From the NCBI RefSeq assembly GCF_000265385.1, contig NC_018013.1, positions 1,143,001 to 1,207,000 of the forward strand: 64,000 nt of DNA. Reading direction: 5' to 3'. This DNA is from Aequorivita sublithincola DSM 14238 (GTDB lineage: Bacteria; Bacteroidota; Bacteroidia; Flavobacteriales; Flavobacteriaceae). Below are positions 51,554 to 59,856 of this stretch, piece by piece. The notes beneath the pieces were generated by a model. It was not told the DNA's origin and ran no database searches. It was given only the letters and a program-made list of their open reading frames with translations. Each line of letters begins with the position of its first letter. The first letter of the stretch is position 1. The position numbers and the translations under genes are program-made.

Positions 51554-52417
51554 ATGATTTCAGAAATAAAAAATAGAAAATCACTTTTTATCAGGGCCTT
51601 CCTATTGGTTCTGTTACTGTCTTCTATTACTGCTTTTGCGCAACCTCAGCAAGCTAAAGAACAGAAAAAAGAACTGAAAGCTGCGCAGAATTTTTTAAGT
51701 GAAGCGCAACAATCACTTCAGAAAGATAAATTTCCTGCTGCGGAAGCAGATTATAGAAAAGCAATTTTCTTAAACCCAAAAAGTGAAACCGCAAAGTACA
51801 ATTTAGGAACAGCTTACTACGGAAAAGAAAAAAATGCAGAGGCGATGCTTCGCTTCCAACAAGCCGCAACTACTGCAACGGACAAAGCTGAAAAACACAA
51901 AGCATTCCACAATTTGGGGAATACTTTTATGAATGAAAAGAAATATACTGAAGCTGTGGAAGCTTATAAAAACGCACTTCGAAACAATCCTAATGACGAT
52001 GAAACTCGTTATAATTTAGCTTTGGCAAAGGATATGTTGGATAAAAATCCGCCACCGCCTGAAGACAAAGACGACAAAGACAAAAAGGATCAGGATAAGA
52101 AGGATCAAGATAAAAAAGATCAACAAGACAAGCAGGACAAAAAAGACCAAGGCGATAAGGGCGACCAAAAAGCCGACAAAGATAAAGGCGACGATAAGCA
52201 AGATAAAAAAGAAGGCGATAAAGACAAAGACCAAGGCAAACCAAAAGATGAAGAAGGAGACAAACCTCAACAGCAACAACCTGTTCCTGGACAACTTTCT
52301 CCACAACAAGTGAAAAGTTTGTTGGAAGCAATGAACAACGAAGAGAAAAAAACGCAGGATAAAATAAATGCCGAAAAGCAAAAAGGCGCAAAAGTGAAAT
52401 CTGATAAAGATTGGTAG
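51554..52417 (+). CDS. batC: BatC: TPR protein with Asp/Lys-rich tail
   Basis: Exported protein (287 residues) with a signal peptide (ending TAFAQ) and two or three tetratricopeptide repeats (about 36-150; AIFLNPKSETAKYNLGTAYYGK, then YKNALRNNPNDDETRYNLALAK). Residues about 170-240 are a low-complexity tail of D/K/Q units such as KDKKDQDKKDQ, whose reverse strand is open by chance. Ends in a Gln/Pro stretch and SPQQVKSLLEAMNNEE, which is typical of BatC. Forms the tail of the complex with BatA/BatB. Confidence 0.9.
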   Translation: MISEIKNRKSLFIRAFLLVLLLSSITAFAQPQQAKEQKKELKAAQNFLSEAQQSLQKDKFPAAEADYRKAIFLNPKSETAKYNLGTAYYGKEKNAEAMLRFQQAATTATDKAEKHKAFHNLGNTFMNEKKYTEAVEAYKNALRNNPNDDETRYNLALAKDMLDKNPPPPEDKDDKDKKDQDKKDQDKKDQQDKQDKKDQGDKGDQKADKDKGDDKQDKKEGDKDKDQGKPKDEEGDKPQQQQPVPGQLSPQQVKSLLEAMNNEEKKTQDKINAEKQKGAKVKSDKDW

Positions 52418-52420
52418 ATT

Positions 52421-54193
52421 ATGAAGACGAAGTATTTTTTATTCCTATTAACGTTTGTACTGTGCAGTATCGCTGCCACAGCGCAAGTTCAGTTTGATGC
52501 CAAAGTGAGCAAAAGAACGCTCGGAATAAACGAGCGTTTGCGAATAGATTTCGAAATGAACCAAGATGGCGATAACTTTAGACCCCCAAATTTTGAAGGT
52601 TTTCGCGTTGTTGGTGGGCCAAACCAATCCGTTAGCAATTCTTGGATTAACGGAAAAAGAAGTTTTTCAAAAACCTATTCTTACTTTTTATCTCCACAAA
52701 CACGTGGAAAAGTTACTATTGCCCAAGCGACTATTGAAATAGAAGGAGAAACTTACAAAACACTTCCAATTGAAGTGAATATTACTGAGGCTGTTTCAGT
52801 TCCTAAAGACGGAAATAATGCAGAATATGTGGCAAGTGAAAATGTACATTTGGTTGCAGAAGTTTCAGACGCAAATCCTTTTTTAAACGAAGCGATAACG
52901 GTTACTTACAAATTATATGTTTCGCACGACGTGAGCATTACCAGCCAATGGCGTGAGATTGATACGCCAAAATACGCAGACTTCTGGAGCCAGAATATTG
53001 ACAATAAAAACAACTTTAAAGTTTACGAAGGCAAATACAACGGCGAAGATTATCGCTATGTGGTTTTAAGAACAACAGTACTTTATCCACAAAAAACAGG
53101 CAAGCTCGATATTGAACCGCTAACGCTGGATATTCCTATTGATGTTCAAGGCAATCGCCGCGATATTTTTGGGCGTAGATCTATTGAACGTGTGAACAAA
53201 ACTATTTCTGCAGGAAACCGAACTATTGATGTGAAACCTCTTCCATTGGAGGGAAAACCCGATGGTTTTAACGGTGCTGTGGGTGATTTTGCTTTTGATG
53301 TAAAAACCAATAAAACCACACTAAACGCCAACGAATCGCTACAACTAGACGTACAAGTTTCTGGAAAAGGAAATTTGAAATTGTTCACCGCGCCATCCGT
53401 TAAACTTCCAAATACATTGGAGGTTTATGAGCCAGAACACAGTGAAAGCGTAAATACTACTATCGGCGGAATGCAAGGTTCCATCACAGATTCCTATACA
53501 ATTGTTCCCCAATTTAAAGGAACCTATCCCGTGAACCCGATTACATTTTCTTTTTTCGATCCCAAGACTGAAAAATATAGAACAATCACTTCCAAAGAAT
53601 TTACTATTGAAGTTGAAAATGGACCAATCTCTGCTGCGACCACTTCAACCAATGAAAACAATGCTAAAAAACGAGTTGTTCTTTCAAAAGACAATTTTAA
53701 GTATATAAAATTAGACGCTAATTTAAAACCGATAGCGCAGCAAGAATTTTTTCAATCACCATTGTTTTGGTCACTTTTAGGAGGTCCATTTTTATTGATT
53801 CCTTTATTTATTCTTGCCGGAAAAAAACGTAAACAACGTTTAAATGATGTGGAAGGAAACAAATTACGTCGCGCAAACAAGCTCGCCAAAAGATATCTTT
53901 CTGAAGCAAAACGAAACATTTCAAACCCAGTTGCATTTTATGAATCTTTGGAACGTTCGCTTCACAATTACTTAAAGGCGAAGTTGAATATTGAAACTTC
54001 TGAAATGGAAAAGAGCGGTATTTCAAAAATGTTACTAGAAAGAAATGTAGAAGCGCCCGTCGTTGAAAACTTTATCGATTTGCTGAAAAACTGTGAATTT
54101 GCACGTTATGCTTCCACTTCAACGGCTTCAGTGCAGCAAGATTATAACAAAGCGGCAGAAGTTATTTCAACCATAGATAAACAAATACAGTAA
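52421..54193 (+). CDS. batD: BatD: BatD/oxygen-tolerance family protein
   Basis: Large (590 residues) membrane-anchored protein with a signal peptide (ends ATAQ) and a BatD domain of repeated beta-sandwich modules: VSKRTLGINERLRIDFEMN, GGPNQSVSNSWINGKRSFSKTY, ISASNRTI-like region, and FAFDVKTNKTTLNANESLQLDV. A membrane helix (FWSLLGGPFLLIPLFIL) near 450 is followed by a cytoplasmic helical part. Starts three bases after batC. Function in the complex is inferred from family context. Confidence 0.9.
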   Translation: MKTKYFLFLLTFVLCSIAATAQVQFDAKVSKRTLGINERLRIDFEMNQDGDNFRPPNFEGFRVVGGPNQSVSNSWINGKRSFSKTYSYFLSPQTRGKVTIAQATIEIEGETYKTLPIEVNITEAVSVPKDGNNAEYVASENVHLVAEVSDANPFLNEAITVTYKLYVSHDVSITSQWREIDTPKYADFWSQNIDNKNNFKVYEGKYNGEDYRYVVLRTTVLYPQKTGKLDIEPLTLDIPIDVQGNRRDIFGRRSIERVNKTISAGNRTIDVKPLPLEGKPDGFNGAVGDFAFDVKTNKTTLNANESLQLDVQVSGKGNLKLFTAPSVKLPNTLEVYEPEHSESVNTTIGGMQGSITDSYTIVPQFKGTYPVNPITFSFFDPKTEKYRTITSKEFTIEVENGPISAATTSTNENNAKKRVVLSKDNFKYIKLDANLKPIAQQEFFQSPLFWSLLGGPFLLIPLFILAGKKRKQRLNDVEGNKLRRANKLAKRYLSEAKRNISNPVAFYESLERSLHNYLKAKLNIETSEMEKSGISKMLLERNVEAPVVENFIDLLKNCEFARYASTSTASVQQDYNKAAEVISTIDKQIQ

Positions 54194-54204
54194 AATTGAA
54201 GAAG

Positions 54205-54954
54205 ATGAAAAAGCTACTGTACCTACTTATTTTATTAGTTTCTTTCTCCAGTTTTGGTCAAAGCAAAAATCTTTTTGAACAAGGAAAAGAACTTTACAAA
54301 AACGGAAAATATCAACAATCTATAAACGTTTGGATGCAAATTTTGGACAAAGGTGAACATTCTGCCGAGCTGTATTTCAACTTAGGAAATGCGCAATATA
54401 AGCTAAATCATATTGGTCCGAGCGTGTATTATTATGAAAAAGCGCTTCAACTTTCGCCAAACGATGCTGATATAAAAAACAATTTAGCTTTTGCTGAAAA
54501 CGCACGAATTGATGCTATAGAACCACTGCCAAAAACTGTTTTTTCAAAATGGTACAAGAGCGTTGCTGGAATATTCACTTTTAACGGTTGGGCTACTTTG
54601 GCTGTTGTGCTTTCGTTGCTTTTCGTTACACTTTTTCTGCTCTATTATTTTTCTTATACTGAAAAAAGAAAGCGGTTATTATTTGTAGCTTCAATGTTCG
54701 CTGGTTTAGTATTAGTGGCTTCGTTGGCAATGTCTTTTTTAACTTATGGCGATTTCACCAAAAATCAACCTGCTATTATTTTTGCAAGTGAGATAGAAGT
54801 AAAAACCGAGCCTTCTATGGGTAGCAACGTTGCCTTCACGCTTCACGAAGGTACTAAGGTTCAAATTTCTGCGCAGGATGGAAATTGGTATAGAATCAGT
54901 TTGGCTGACGGAAAAGATGGCTGGATTCCTTCTTCAGATTTAAAGCAGCTTTAG
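54205..54954 (+). CDS. batE: BatE: TPR and SH3 membrane protein
   Basis: Last gene of the operon (249 residues). Signal peptide, two TPR units (about 20-95: LFEQGKELYKNGKYQQSI, LYFNLGNAQYKLNHIGPSVYYYEKAL), two membrane helices (about 128-175), and a C-terminal SH3b-like domain (about 190-249: EVKTEPSMGSNVAFTLHEGTKV ... KDGWIPSSDLKQL). The ATG at 54205 is preferred over an in-frame TTG at 54196. Follows batD without a significant gap. Confidence 0.88.
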   Translation: MKKLLYLLILLVSFSSFGQSKNLFEQGKELYKNGKYQQSINVWMQILDKGEHSAELYFNLGNAQYKLNHIGPSVYYYEKALQLSPNDADIKNNLAFAENARIDAIEPLPKTVFSKWYKSVAGIFTFNGWATLAVVLSLLFVTLFLLYYFSYTEKRKRLLFVASMFAGLVLVASLAMSFLTYGDFTKNQPAIIFASEIEVKTEPSMGSNVAFTLHEGTKVQISAQDGNWYRISLADGKDGWIPSSDLKQL

Positions 54955-54969
54955 ATTGTTCTTTACCCC

Positions 54970-54987
54970 TCCCAATAGTTATCGGTA
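54970..54987. repeat. Degenerate copy of the CCCGATAGCTATCGGG palindrome
   Basis: TCCCAATAGTTATCGGTA matches the 18-bp palindrome at 27417 at 15 of 18 positions. It lies in the 108-base gap between the converging batE and cvpA genes. Confidence 0.5.
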
Positions 54988-55062
54988 CTAAAGGGAGAAT
55001 GAATATTTCTTTAATTTCCCTTTTGGGTTAGGATAAAAAATCGAAGAAATCTTCATTCCAAA

Positions 55063-55611
55063 TTATTCTAAATCTTCCTCCGTGTTTTCTGTAGAATTAT
55101 TTATTTCTGGAAGGTCAATATTCAAATCATCAACTTCCTTCATAATCGCAGGTAAAATTGCCGGTGCAAGTGAAGCCACTGGACCATATAATACAGATGT
55201 TTCTCGTTTTTCTTCAGTAAGAATGCTATAATTTTCTGAAGCGTTCACGAACATAAAAATCACGCTAATTAAAAAGGCGAATTTAAACACATTAAAAACC
55301 CCACCAAAAAGTTTGTTGAAAATTCCCAACATCGCAAAATCGGCAACTTTTGTCAGCAGTCTACCCACTAAGCTGAAAAGCAGCATTATCAACAAGAAAG
55401 TGATTAAAAATGAAGAAATAGTATTTAAATCTTGACTCCAATTGAACCATTTTTCTAGATAGACACTTACATAACCTGAAAAATACATGGCGCAATAAAC
55501 GGCAACTACCAAACCAACCAAAGAGGCAAGCGCGCGCAACAATCCTTTTTTAAATCCTACAAAAAAAGCGATGATAAAAATAATGCCGAGAACAATATCT
55601 ATTGTGTTCAT
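55063..55611 (-). CDS. CvpA family membrane protein
   Basis: A 182-residue CvpA-type protein with four hydrophobic helices: starting MNTIDIVLGIIFIIAFFVGFKKG, then LLRALASLVGLVVAVYCAMYFSG, FLITFLLIMLLFSLVGRLL and VFKFAFLISVIFMF. Family members are linked to colicin V production or envelope homeostasis. The ATG at 55611 starts the conserved region; a longer reading to 55722 would translate the repeat at 55646-55677. Confidence 0.87.
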   Translation of the reverse strand: MNTIDIVLGIIFIIAFFVGFKKGLLRALASLVGLVVAVYCAMYFSGYVSVYLEKWFNWSQDLNTISSFLITFLLIMLLFSLVGRLLTKVADFAMLGIFNKLFGGVFNVFKFAFLISVIFMFVNASENYSILTEEKRETSVLYGPVASLAPAILPAIMKEVDDLNIDLPEINNSTENTEEDLE

Positions 55612-55645
55612 ATATCTAAAATTTTGATAAATATAGCATTTTCCA

Positions 55646-55677
55646 AATTCTGAATTCTGTATTCTCAATTCAGAATT
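55646..55677. repeat. 11-bp inverted repeat AATTCTGAATT/AATTCAGAATT
   Basis: Exact arms 55646-55656 and 55667-55677 around a 10-base loop, in the divergent space between cvpA and the next gene, just upstream of a TATCTTTG promoter element. Confidence 0.7.
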
Positions 55678-55685
55678 GTAAAATG

Positions 55686-55693
55686 TATCTTTG
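55686..55693 (+). promoter_or_regulatory. -7 element of the conserved small protein gene
   Basis: TATCTTTG exactly fits TAnnTTTG, 22 bases before the ATG. Confidence 0.52.
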
Positions 55694-55715
55694 CAAACTA
55701 ATTTATTTATAAAAA

Positions 55716-56072
55716 ATGGCACGCGACGAACAATTAAAAGAACGATGGGAAGCAGTAGTAAAAATGCTTGGCGATCGTTTTGCAGATGGTGATACTTTAG
55801 ATCTTGATGCTATCATATATATTATTGGTCTCCAGGAGTTAGGCCAAATACACAGAAAATTCAAGAAAGACGAAAAGCTAAACTTAATGCACATCGCAAT
55901 CTGCCGTCTTTTAGAGCCGTATGGCTATTACGAATTTGATTATTTTGACGAAGAAAGCTGGCCACACTACAAAGTTTTAGAACAATTGCCACCGCTAAAA
56001 GCAGGTGAACAGAGCGTTTTGATGAAGGAGGCTATTGTGCAGTATTTTTTGGAAAAGGAGGTGATTAACTAG
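55716..56072 (+). CDS. Conserved Bacteroidota protein, function unknown
   Basis: A 118-residue soluble protein (MARDEQLKERWEAVVKML...) with an acidic/helical composition and motifs ADGDTLDLDAIIYIIGLQELGQ and YGYYEFDYFDEESWPHY. I recognise it only as a conserved small protein of the group, with no assigned function. No signal or membrane segment. It precedes pheS by 26 bases and probably shares its transcript. Confidence 0.72.
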   Translation: MARDEQLKERWEAVVKMLGDRFADGDTLDLDAIIYIIGLQELGQIHRKFKKDEKLNLMHIAICRLLEPYGYYEFDYFDEESWPHYKVLEQLPPLKAGEQSVLMKEAIVQYFLEKEVIN

Positions 56073-56098
56073 AACACGTTTTTAAATAAAGTTTACAA

Positions 56099-57118
56099 AT
56101 GATACAAACAATAAATAACCACATCGCCGAAGTACAAGCCTTTTCTTCAACAAACAAAGAAGAAATAGAAAACTTCCGTATAAAATATTTAGGTAAAAAA
56201 GGAGTGTTAAATGACTTTTTCGCAGAGTTTAAAAACGTGCCAAACGACCAGAAAAAAGAGTTTGGGCAAGTTATAAACACACTTAAAAACGCGGCGCAGG
56301 AAAAGGTAGATTCACTTAAAGAAGCTCTTGAAAGCAGCACCGAAACTAAAGGTGTTTACGGCGATCTTTCTCGTCCTGGCGAAGTAATTCCTTTGGGATC
56401 TCGCCATCCTATTTCCATTGTAAAAAATAAAATTATCGACATCTTTTTACGTATCGGTTTCAACGTTTCCGAAGGACCTGAAATGGAAGACGATTGGCAC
56501 AACTTTACCGCATTAAACCTTCCCGAATATCACCCAGCACGCGATATGCAGGATACGTTTTTCATTCAGACCAACCCAGATGTTTTGTTGCGCACGCATA
56601 CATCCTCGGTTCAGGTTCGGTATATGGAAAACAACAAACCTCCAATTCGCACCATTTCACCCGGTCGTGTTTATAGAAATGAAGCTATTTCAGCGCGTTC
56701 ACATTGCTTTTTCCACCAAGTTGAAGGTTTGTATGTAGACAAAGGTGTAAGCTTCGCAGATTTGAAGCAAACGCTACAATATTTCACTACGGAAATGTTC
56801 GGAAAATCTAAAATTCGTCTTCGTCCGTCTTATTTTCCCTTTACGGAACCAAGTGCAGAAGTTGATGTTTACTGGGGTTTAGAAACAGACGCAGATCATA
56901 GAATCACAAAAGGAACCGGCTGGCTAGAAATTGGCGGCTGTGGAATGGTGGATCCAAACGTACTTAAAAACTGTGGTATCGATCCAGAGATTTATTCCGG
57001 CTTTGCCTTTGGCGTGGGTATAGATCGTATTGCAATGCTTTTACACCAAATTCCAGACATTAGAATGTTTAGCGAAAATGATGTTCGCTTTTTGGAGCAG
57101 TTTAAAAGTGCCCTTTAA
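56099..57118 (+). CDS. pheS: Phenylalanine-tRNA ligase alpha subunit
   Basis: Catalytic subunit of the class II enzyme that charges tRNA-Phe. N-terminal coiled arm (about 1-80), then the class II core: EGPEMEDDWHNFTALN, PEYHPARDMQDTF, RTISPGRVYRNEAI (motif 2) and SGFAFGVGIDRIAML (motif 3). At 339 residues it is the usual length. The beta subunit gene is not in the window, so pheS and pheT are separate here as in other members of this phylum. Confidence 0.96.
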   Translation: MIQTINNHIAEVQAFSSTNKEEIENFRIKYLGKKGVLNDFFAEFKNVPNDQKKEFGQVINTLKNAAQEKVDSLKEALESSTETKGVYGDLSRPGEVIPLGSRHPISIVKNKIIDIFLRIGFNVSEGPEMEDDWHNFTALNLPEYHPARDMQDTFFIQTNPDVLLRTHTSSVQVRYMENNKPPIRTISPGRVYRNEAISARSHCFFHQVEGLYVDKGVSFADLKQTLQYFTTEMFGKSKIRLRPSYFPFTEPSAEVDVYWGLETDADHRITKGTGWLEIGGCGMVDPNVLKNCGIDPEIYSGFAFGVGIDRIAMLLHQIPDIRMFSENDVRFLEQFKSAL

Positions 57119-57173
57119 ATAGTCGGAAGACCGAAAACCGATGACGGAATTCACAATTAATTAAACCAATGTT

Positions 57174-57338
57174 ATGAAAAAATATCTTGTTATTGCCTTA
57201 TTAGTAATCGTTGCAATAGTTGTTGCTTACTTAACTTTTATAATTGCTGCAATTAAAATTGTAATTGGAGGAATTTTGCTAGGAATTTCGGCCATCGCTT
57301 TATTGGCGGTTTGGATTATGTGGAAAATTGAAGATTGA
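57174..57338 (+). CDS. Small membrane protein, 54 residues
   Basis: Encodes MKKYLVIALLVIVAIVVAYLTF then a short turn and a second hydrophobic helix ending AVWIMWKIED. Two membrane helices fill nearly the whole chain. Its stop is followed two bases later by the ATG of the next gene (57341), and the run pheS / this ORF / next two genes are all on the plus strand, which supports it as a real gene. Function unknown. Confidence 0.55.
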   Translation: MKKYLVIALLVIVAIVVAYLTFIIAAIKIVIGGILLGISAIALLAVWIMWKIED

Positions 57339-57340
57339 TT

Positions 57341-57736
57341 ATGCGAAAAGATATTGAAATCCCCAAAATTGAAAATGTACATATTGTCGCCGTTAAAGAA
57401 TGGGACAAAGATTTTACAGAACGGCTTTGGAACGTGTATTTGGTAAACAATCGCGAAGATACTATTGATACAGTTTTAGTTCTATCTCGCGGAAATAGCG
57501 ATGATAAAAAAACCTCCATCCTTCGCCACGGTTTGGGAAAATTACCATCAAAAACTACTGCGAAAGTTGAATTTATCTCGGAAGAAGTACTCGGTTTTAC
57601 AAACGAATATTTAGTCACTTTTTTTGCCGAAAATAAGCTCTTTGAAAGAAAATTTATTTTTGAACCGAATAGTATTTCTGAAGATAGAGTATTCGCACTT
57701 CCAGTTTTGGCAAGCGAAGGGATTTTAGCGAAATAA
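57341..57736 (+). CDS. Conserved hypothetical protein
   Basis: A 131-residue soluble protein (MRKDIEIPKIENVHIVAV...), beta-rich with WNVYLVNNREDTIDTVLVLSRG in the middle. I recognise it as a conserved Flavobacteriia protein that is sometimes mislabelled as a phenylalanyl-tRNA synthetase subunit because it follows pheS; it has no synthetase motif. ATG at 57341 is taken over the TTG at 57335. It ends nine bases before the ABC ATPase gene. Confidence 0.65.
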   Translation: MRKDIEIPKIENVHIVAVKEWDKDFTERLWNVYLVNNREDTIDTVLVLSRGNSDDKKTSILRHGLGKLPSKTTAKVEFISEEVLGFTNEYLVTFFAENKLFERKFIFEPNSISEDRVFALPVLASEGILAK

Positions 57737-57745
57737 TTTTTTGCG

Positions 57746-58699
57746 ATGCTAAAAGTTGAAATCAATTCATTTTCATATTCCGAAAAAACTATTCTTAAGG
57801 ATATAGATTTCACCTTAAAACCAGGCGAGCACCTCAGCATCCTTGGCGAAAGCGGCTGCGGAAAATCTACACTTTTACATCTCGTTTATGGGCTTCTTCA
57901 TTTAGAACTCGGAAGCATATATTTCAACGATAAAAAACTTCTCGGTCCAACAAAAACCTTAATTCCCGGCGAGTCATTTATGAAGCTTGTTGCTCAGGAA
58001 TTCAACATTATGCCTTTTACAACCGTAACCGAAAACTTGGGTTCGCATCTTTCAGGACTTGAGGAAGAAAAGGATGCTCAAAGAATTGATGAATTATTGG
58101 AAGTTGTTGAAATGGAAGCTTTCAAAAATACGTTGGTAAAAAACTTAAGTGGGGGACAAAAACAACGCGTGGCTTTAGCAAAAGCTTTGGCGAACACACC
58201 AGAAATTTTATTGTTAGACGAGCCTTTCAGCAATATTGATACGTTCAGAAAAAATAAATTACAGCGGAAAATTTTCAGTTATTTAAAAGAAAACAACATC
58301 AGTTGCATCACAGCAACCCACGATAGCGACGAAGCGTTGGCGTTTTCAGACCATATTTTAATGCTTAAAAACGGAACCAAAGAACTGTTCGGAACACCAG
58401 AATTTATTTATAAAAATGTTTCTACGGAATATCAAGCTGGTTTTTTTGGCGAAGCGAATTTGCTTCCTAATAATCTTTTTTCAACTGAAAATTCTTCAGA
58501 AGAAATCATCGTTTTTCCACATCAATTAAAAATTTCAGAAGAGAAAACACAGCTGAAAGTTTCAGTAAAAAAATCCTATTTTAAAGGAAATCATTATTTA
58601 ATTGAATCTGATTTTAAAGACAAAACAATATTCTTTAACAATCAATTTCCATTAAAAAAAGGAACTATCTGTAGGCTGAAAATTTCAGAAATGATTTAA
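57746..58699 (+). CDS. ABC transporter ATP-binding protein, orphan
   Basis: 317 residues: ATPase domain (about 1-225) with Walker A LGESGCGKST, Q-loop QEFNIMPF, signature LSGGQKQR, Walker B ILLLDEPF and switch His in TATHDSDEAL. Residues 225-317 form a TOBE-like C-terminal extension (ISEEKTQLKVSVKKSYFKGNHYLIE), as seen in importer ATPases for ions or sugars. No permease or binding-protein gene is nearby. Its stop overlaps that of the opposite-strand oxidoreductase by four bases. Confidence 0.85.
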   Translation: MLKVEINSFSYSEKTILKDIDFTLKPGEHLSILGESGCGKSTLLHLVYGLLHLELGSIYFNDKKLLGPTKTLIPGESFMKLVAQEFNIMPFTTVTENLGSHLSGLEEEKDAQRIDELLEVVEMEAFKNTLVKNLSGGQKQRVALAKALANTPEILLLDEPFSNIDTFRKNKLQRKIFSYLKENNISCITATHDSDEALAFSDHILMLKNGTKELFGTPEFIYKNVSTEYQAGFFGEANLLPNNLFSTENSSEEIIVFPHQLKISEEKTQLKVSVKKSYFKGNHYLIESDFKDKTIFFNNQFPLKKGTICRLKISEMI

Positions 58700-59691
58700 A
58701 CAACAACAATCATCTTCCCTTTATTCTTTCCATCAAACAAGTCAATAAAAGCCTGCGGAATATTCTCAAAACCTTCCACTACCGTTTCCATATATTCCAG
58801 TTTATCTGCCTCCATCCATTTGGCTAGCTGTTGTTGAGCGGGGCCAAAATCTTTTACAAAATCACGAACTGTAAACCCTTGCATTAAAATACTATTTTTA
58901 ATGAGCGTTGTTTCAACCCTAGGGCCTGTTGGTATTTCAGATTTATTATAAAGCGAAATGGCGCCGCAGTTAATTACGCGTCCGTATTTGTTCATATTTT
59001 GCAAAGCAGCATCCAGAATGTCGCCACCTACGTTGTCATAATAAACATCTACTCCATCAGGACAGGCTGCGGCAATAGCCATTTTCATATTATCCGTTGT
59101 TTTGTAATTGATTGCGTCATCAAAGCCAAATTTCTCTTGAATTCGGTCAATTTTTTCTTCACTTCCTGCAATTCCCACAACTCTACAACCTTTTATTTTT
59201 CCTATTTGTCCAGCAACGCTTCCTACTGCTCCGGCCGCTCCAGAAACTAAAAGAGTTTCACCTTTTTGAAGCTTTCCTATTTTTTCTAAACCTAGATAAG
59301 CAGTCAATCCTGTTAGTCCTAGAACACCCAAATATGCTTTTAAAGGTGCATTTTTATTGTCAACTTTATTCAAACCATTTCCGTTTGAAGTTTGAAATTG
59401 TTTCCACTGGAGCATTCCATTTACAAAATCACCTTTTTGAAAGTTTTTGTTATTGGTTTCAATAACCTCAGCAATTATTCCAGATTCCAATGGTTTTCCA
59501 ACTTCAAAAGGTGCTATATATGATTTCTCGTCGCGCATTCTTCCGCGCAAGTATGGATCTACAGAAACGTATTTCGTTTTTAGCAGTATTTCACCTTCCT
59601 TGGGTTGTGGCTTTTCTTCTTCAATAAAATCAAAATCTTGAAGAGATGGTTTTGCTTTTGGACGATTTTTTAATAGAATTACTTTGTTCAT
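58696..59691 (-). CDS. NADP-dependent MDR oxidoreductase
   Basis: Medium-chain dehydrogenase of 331 residues, close to the prostaglandin reductase / leukotriene B4 dehydrogenase subgroup (NADPH-dependent 2-alkenal or enone reductase). No zinc ligands; the pattern VSVDPYLRGRMRD, then the cofactor loop LLVSGAAGAVGSVAGQIGK and the YDNVGGDILD stretch are typical. The physiological substrate is unknown. Single gene, converging with the ABC ATPase. Confidence 0.88.
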   Translation of the reverse strand: MNKVILLKNRPKAKPSLQDFDFIEEEKPQPKEGEILLKTKYVSVDPYLRGRMRDEKSYIAPFEVGKPLESGIIAEVIETNNKNFQKGDFVNGMLQWKQFQTSNGNGLNKVDNKNAPLKAYLGVLGLTGLTAYLGLEKIGKLQKGETLLVSGAAGAVGSVAGQIGKIKGCRVVGIAGSEEKIDRIQEKFGFDDAINYKTTDNMKMAIAAACPDGVDVYYDNVGGDILDAALQNMNKYGRVINCGAISLYNKSEIPTGPRVETTLIKNSILMQGFTVRDFVKDFGPAQQQLAKWMEADKLEYMETVVEGFENIPQAFIDLFDGKNKGKMIVVV

Positions 59692-59826
59692 TGGTACTAT
59701 TTTTTATTTCAATTTCATAAAATTAAGGCTTAAAAGAACAACTGCCACAACCACTTCATTTATTTAATAAAAGTATAACAGACTTACATTTCTGAAAAGA
59801 TTAACGAACTTAGCGAATGCGCGCCA

Positions 59827-59834
59827 TATCTTTG
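59827..59834 (+). promoter_or_regulatory. -7 element of the FUSC gene
   Basis: TATCTTTG exactly fits TAnnTTTG and lies 22 bases before the TTG start codon of the FUSC gene. Confidence 0.52.
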
Positions 59835-59856
59835 CAACTGCAAAAAATAATAGCTT

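Noticed and set aside
51990..52391. Two long reverse-strand open frames across the end of batC
   Set aside because: They mirror the Asp/Lys-rich repeats of batC (leucine/phenylalanine-rich translations) and have no start or composition of a real gene.
55612..55722. Extended N-terminus for CvpA
   Set aside because: The added residues are a translation of the AATTCTGAATT repeat and would overlap the opposite-strand promoter; MNTIDIVLG at 55611 fits the family start.
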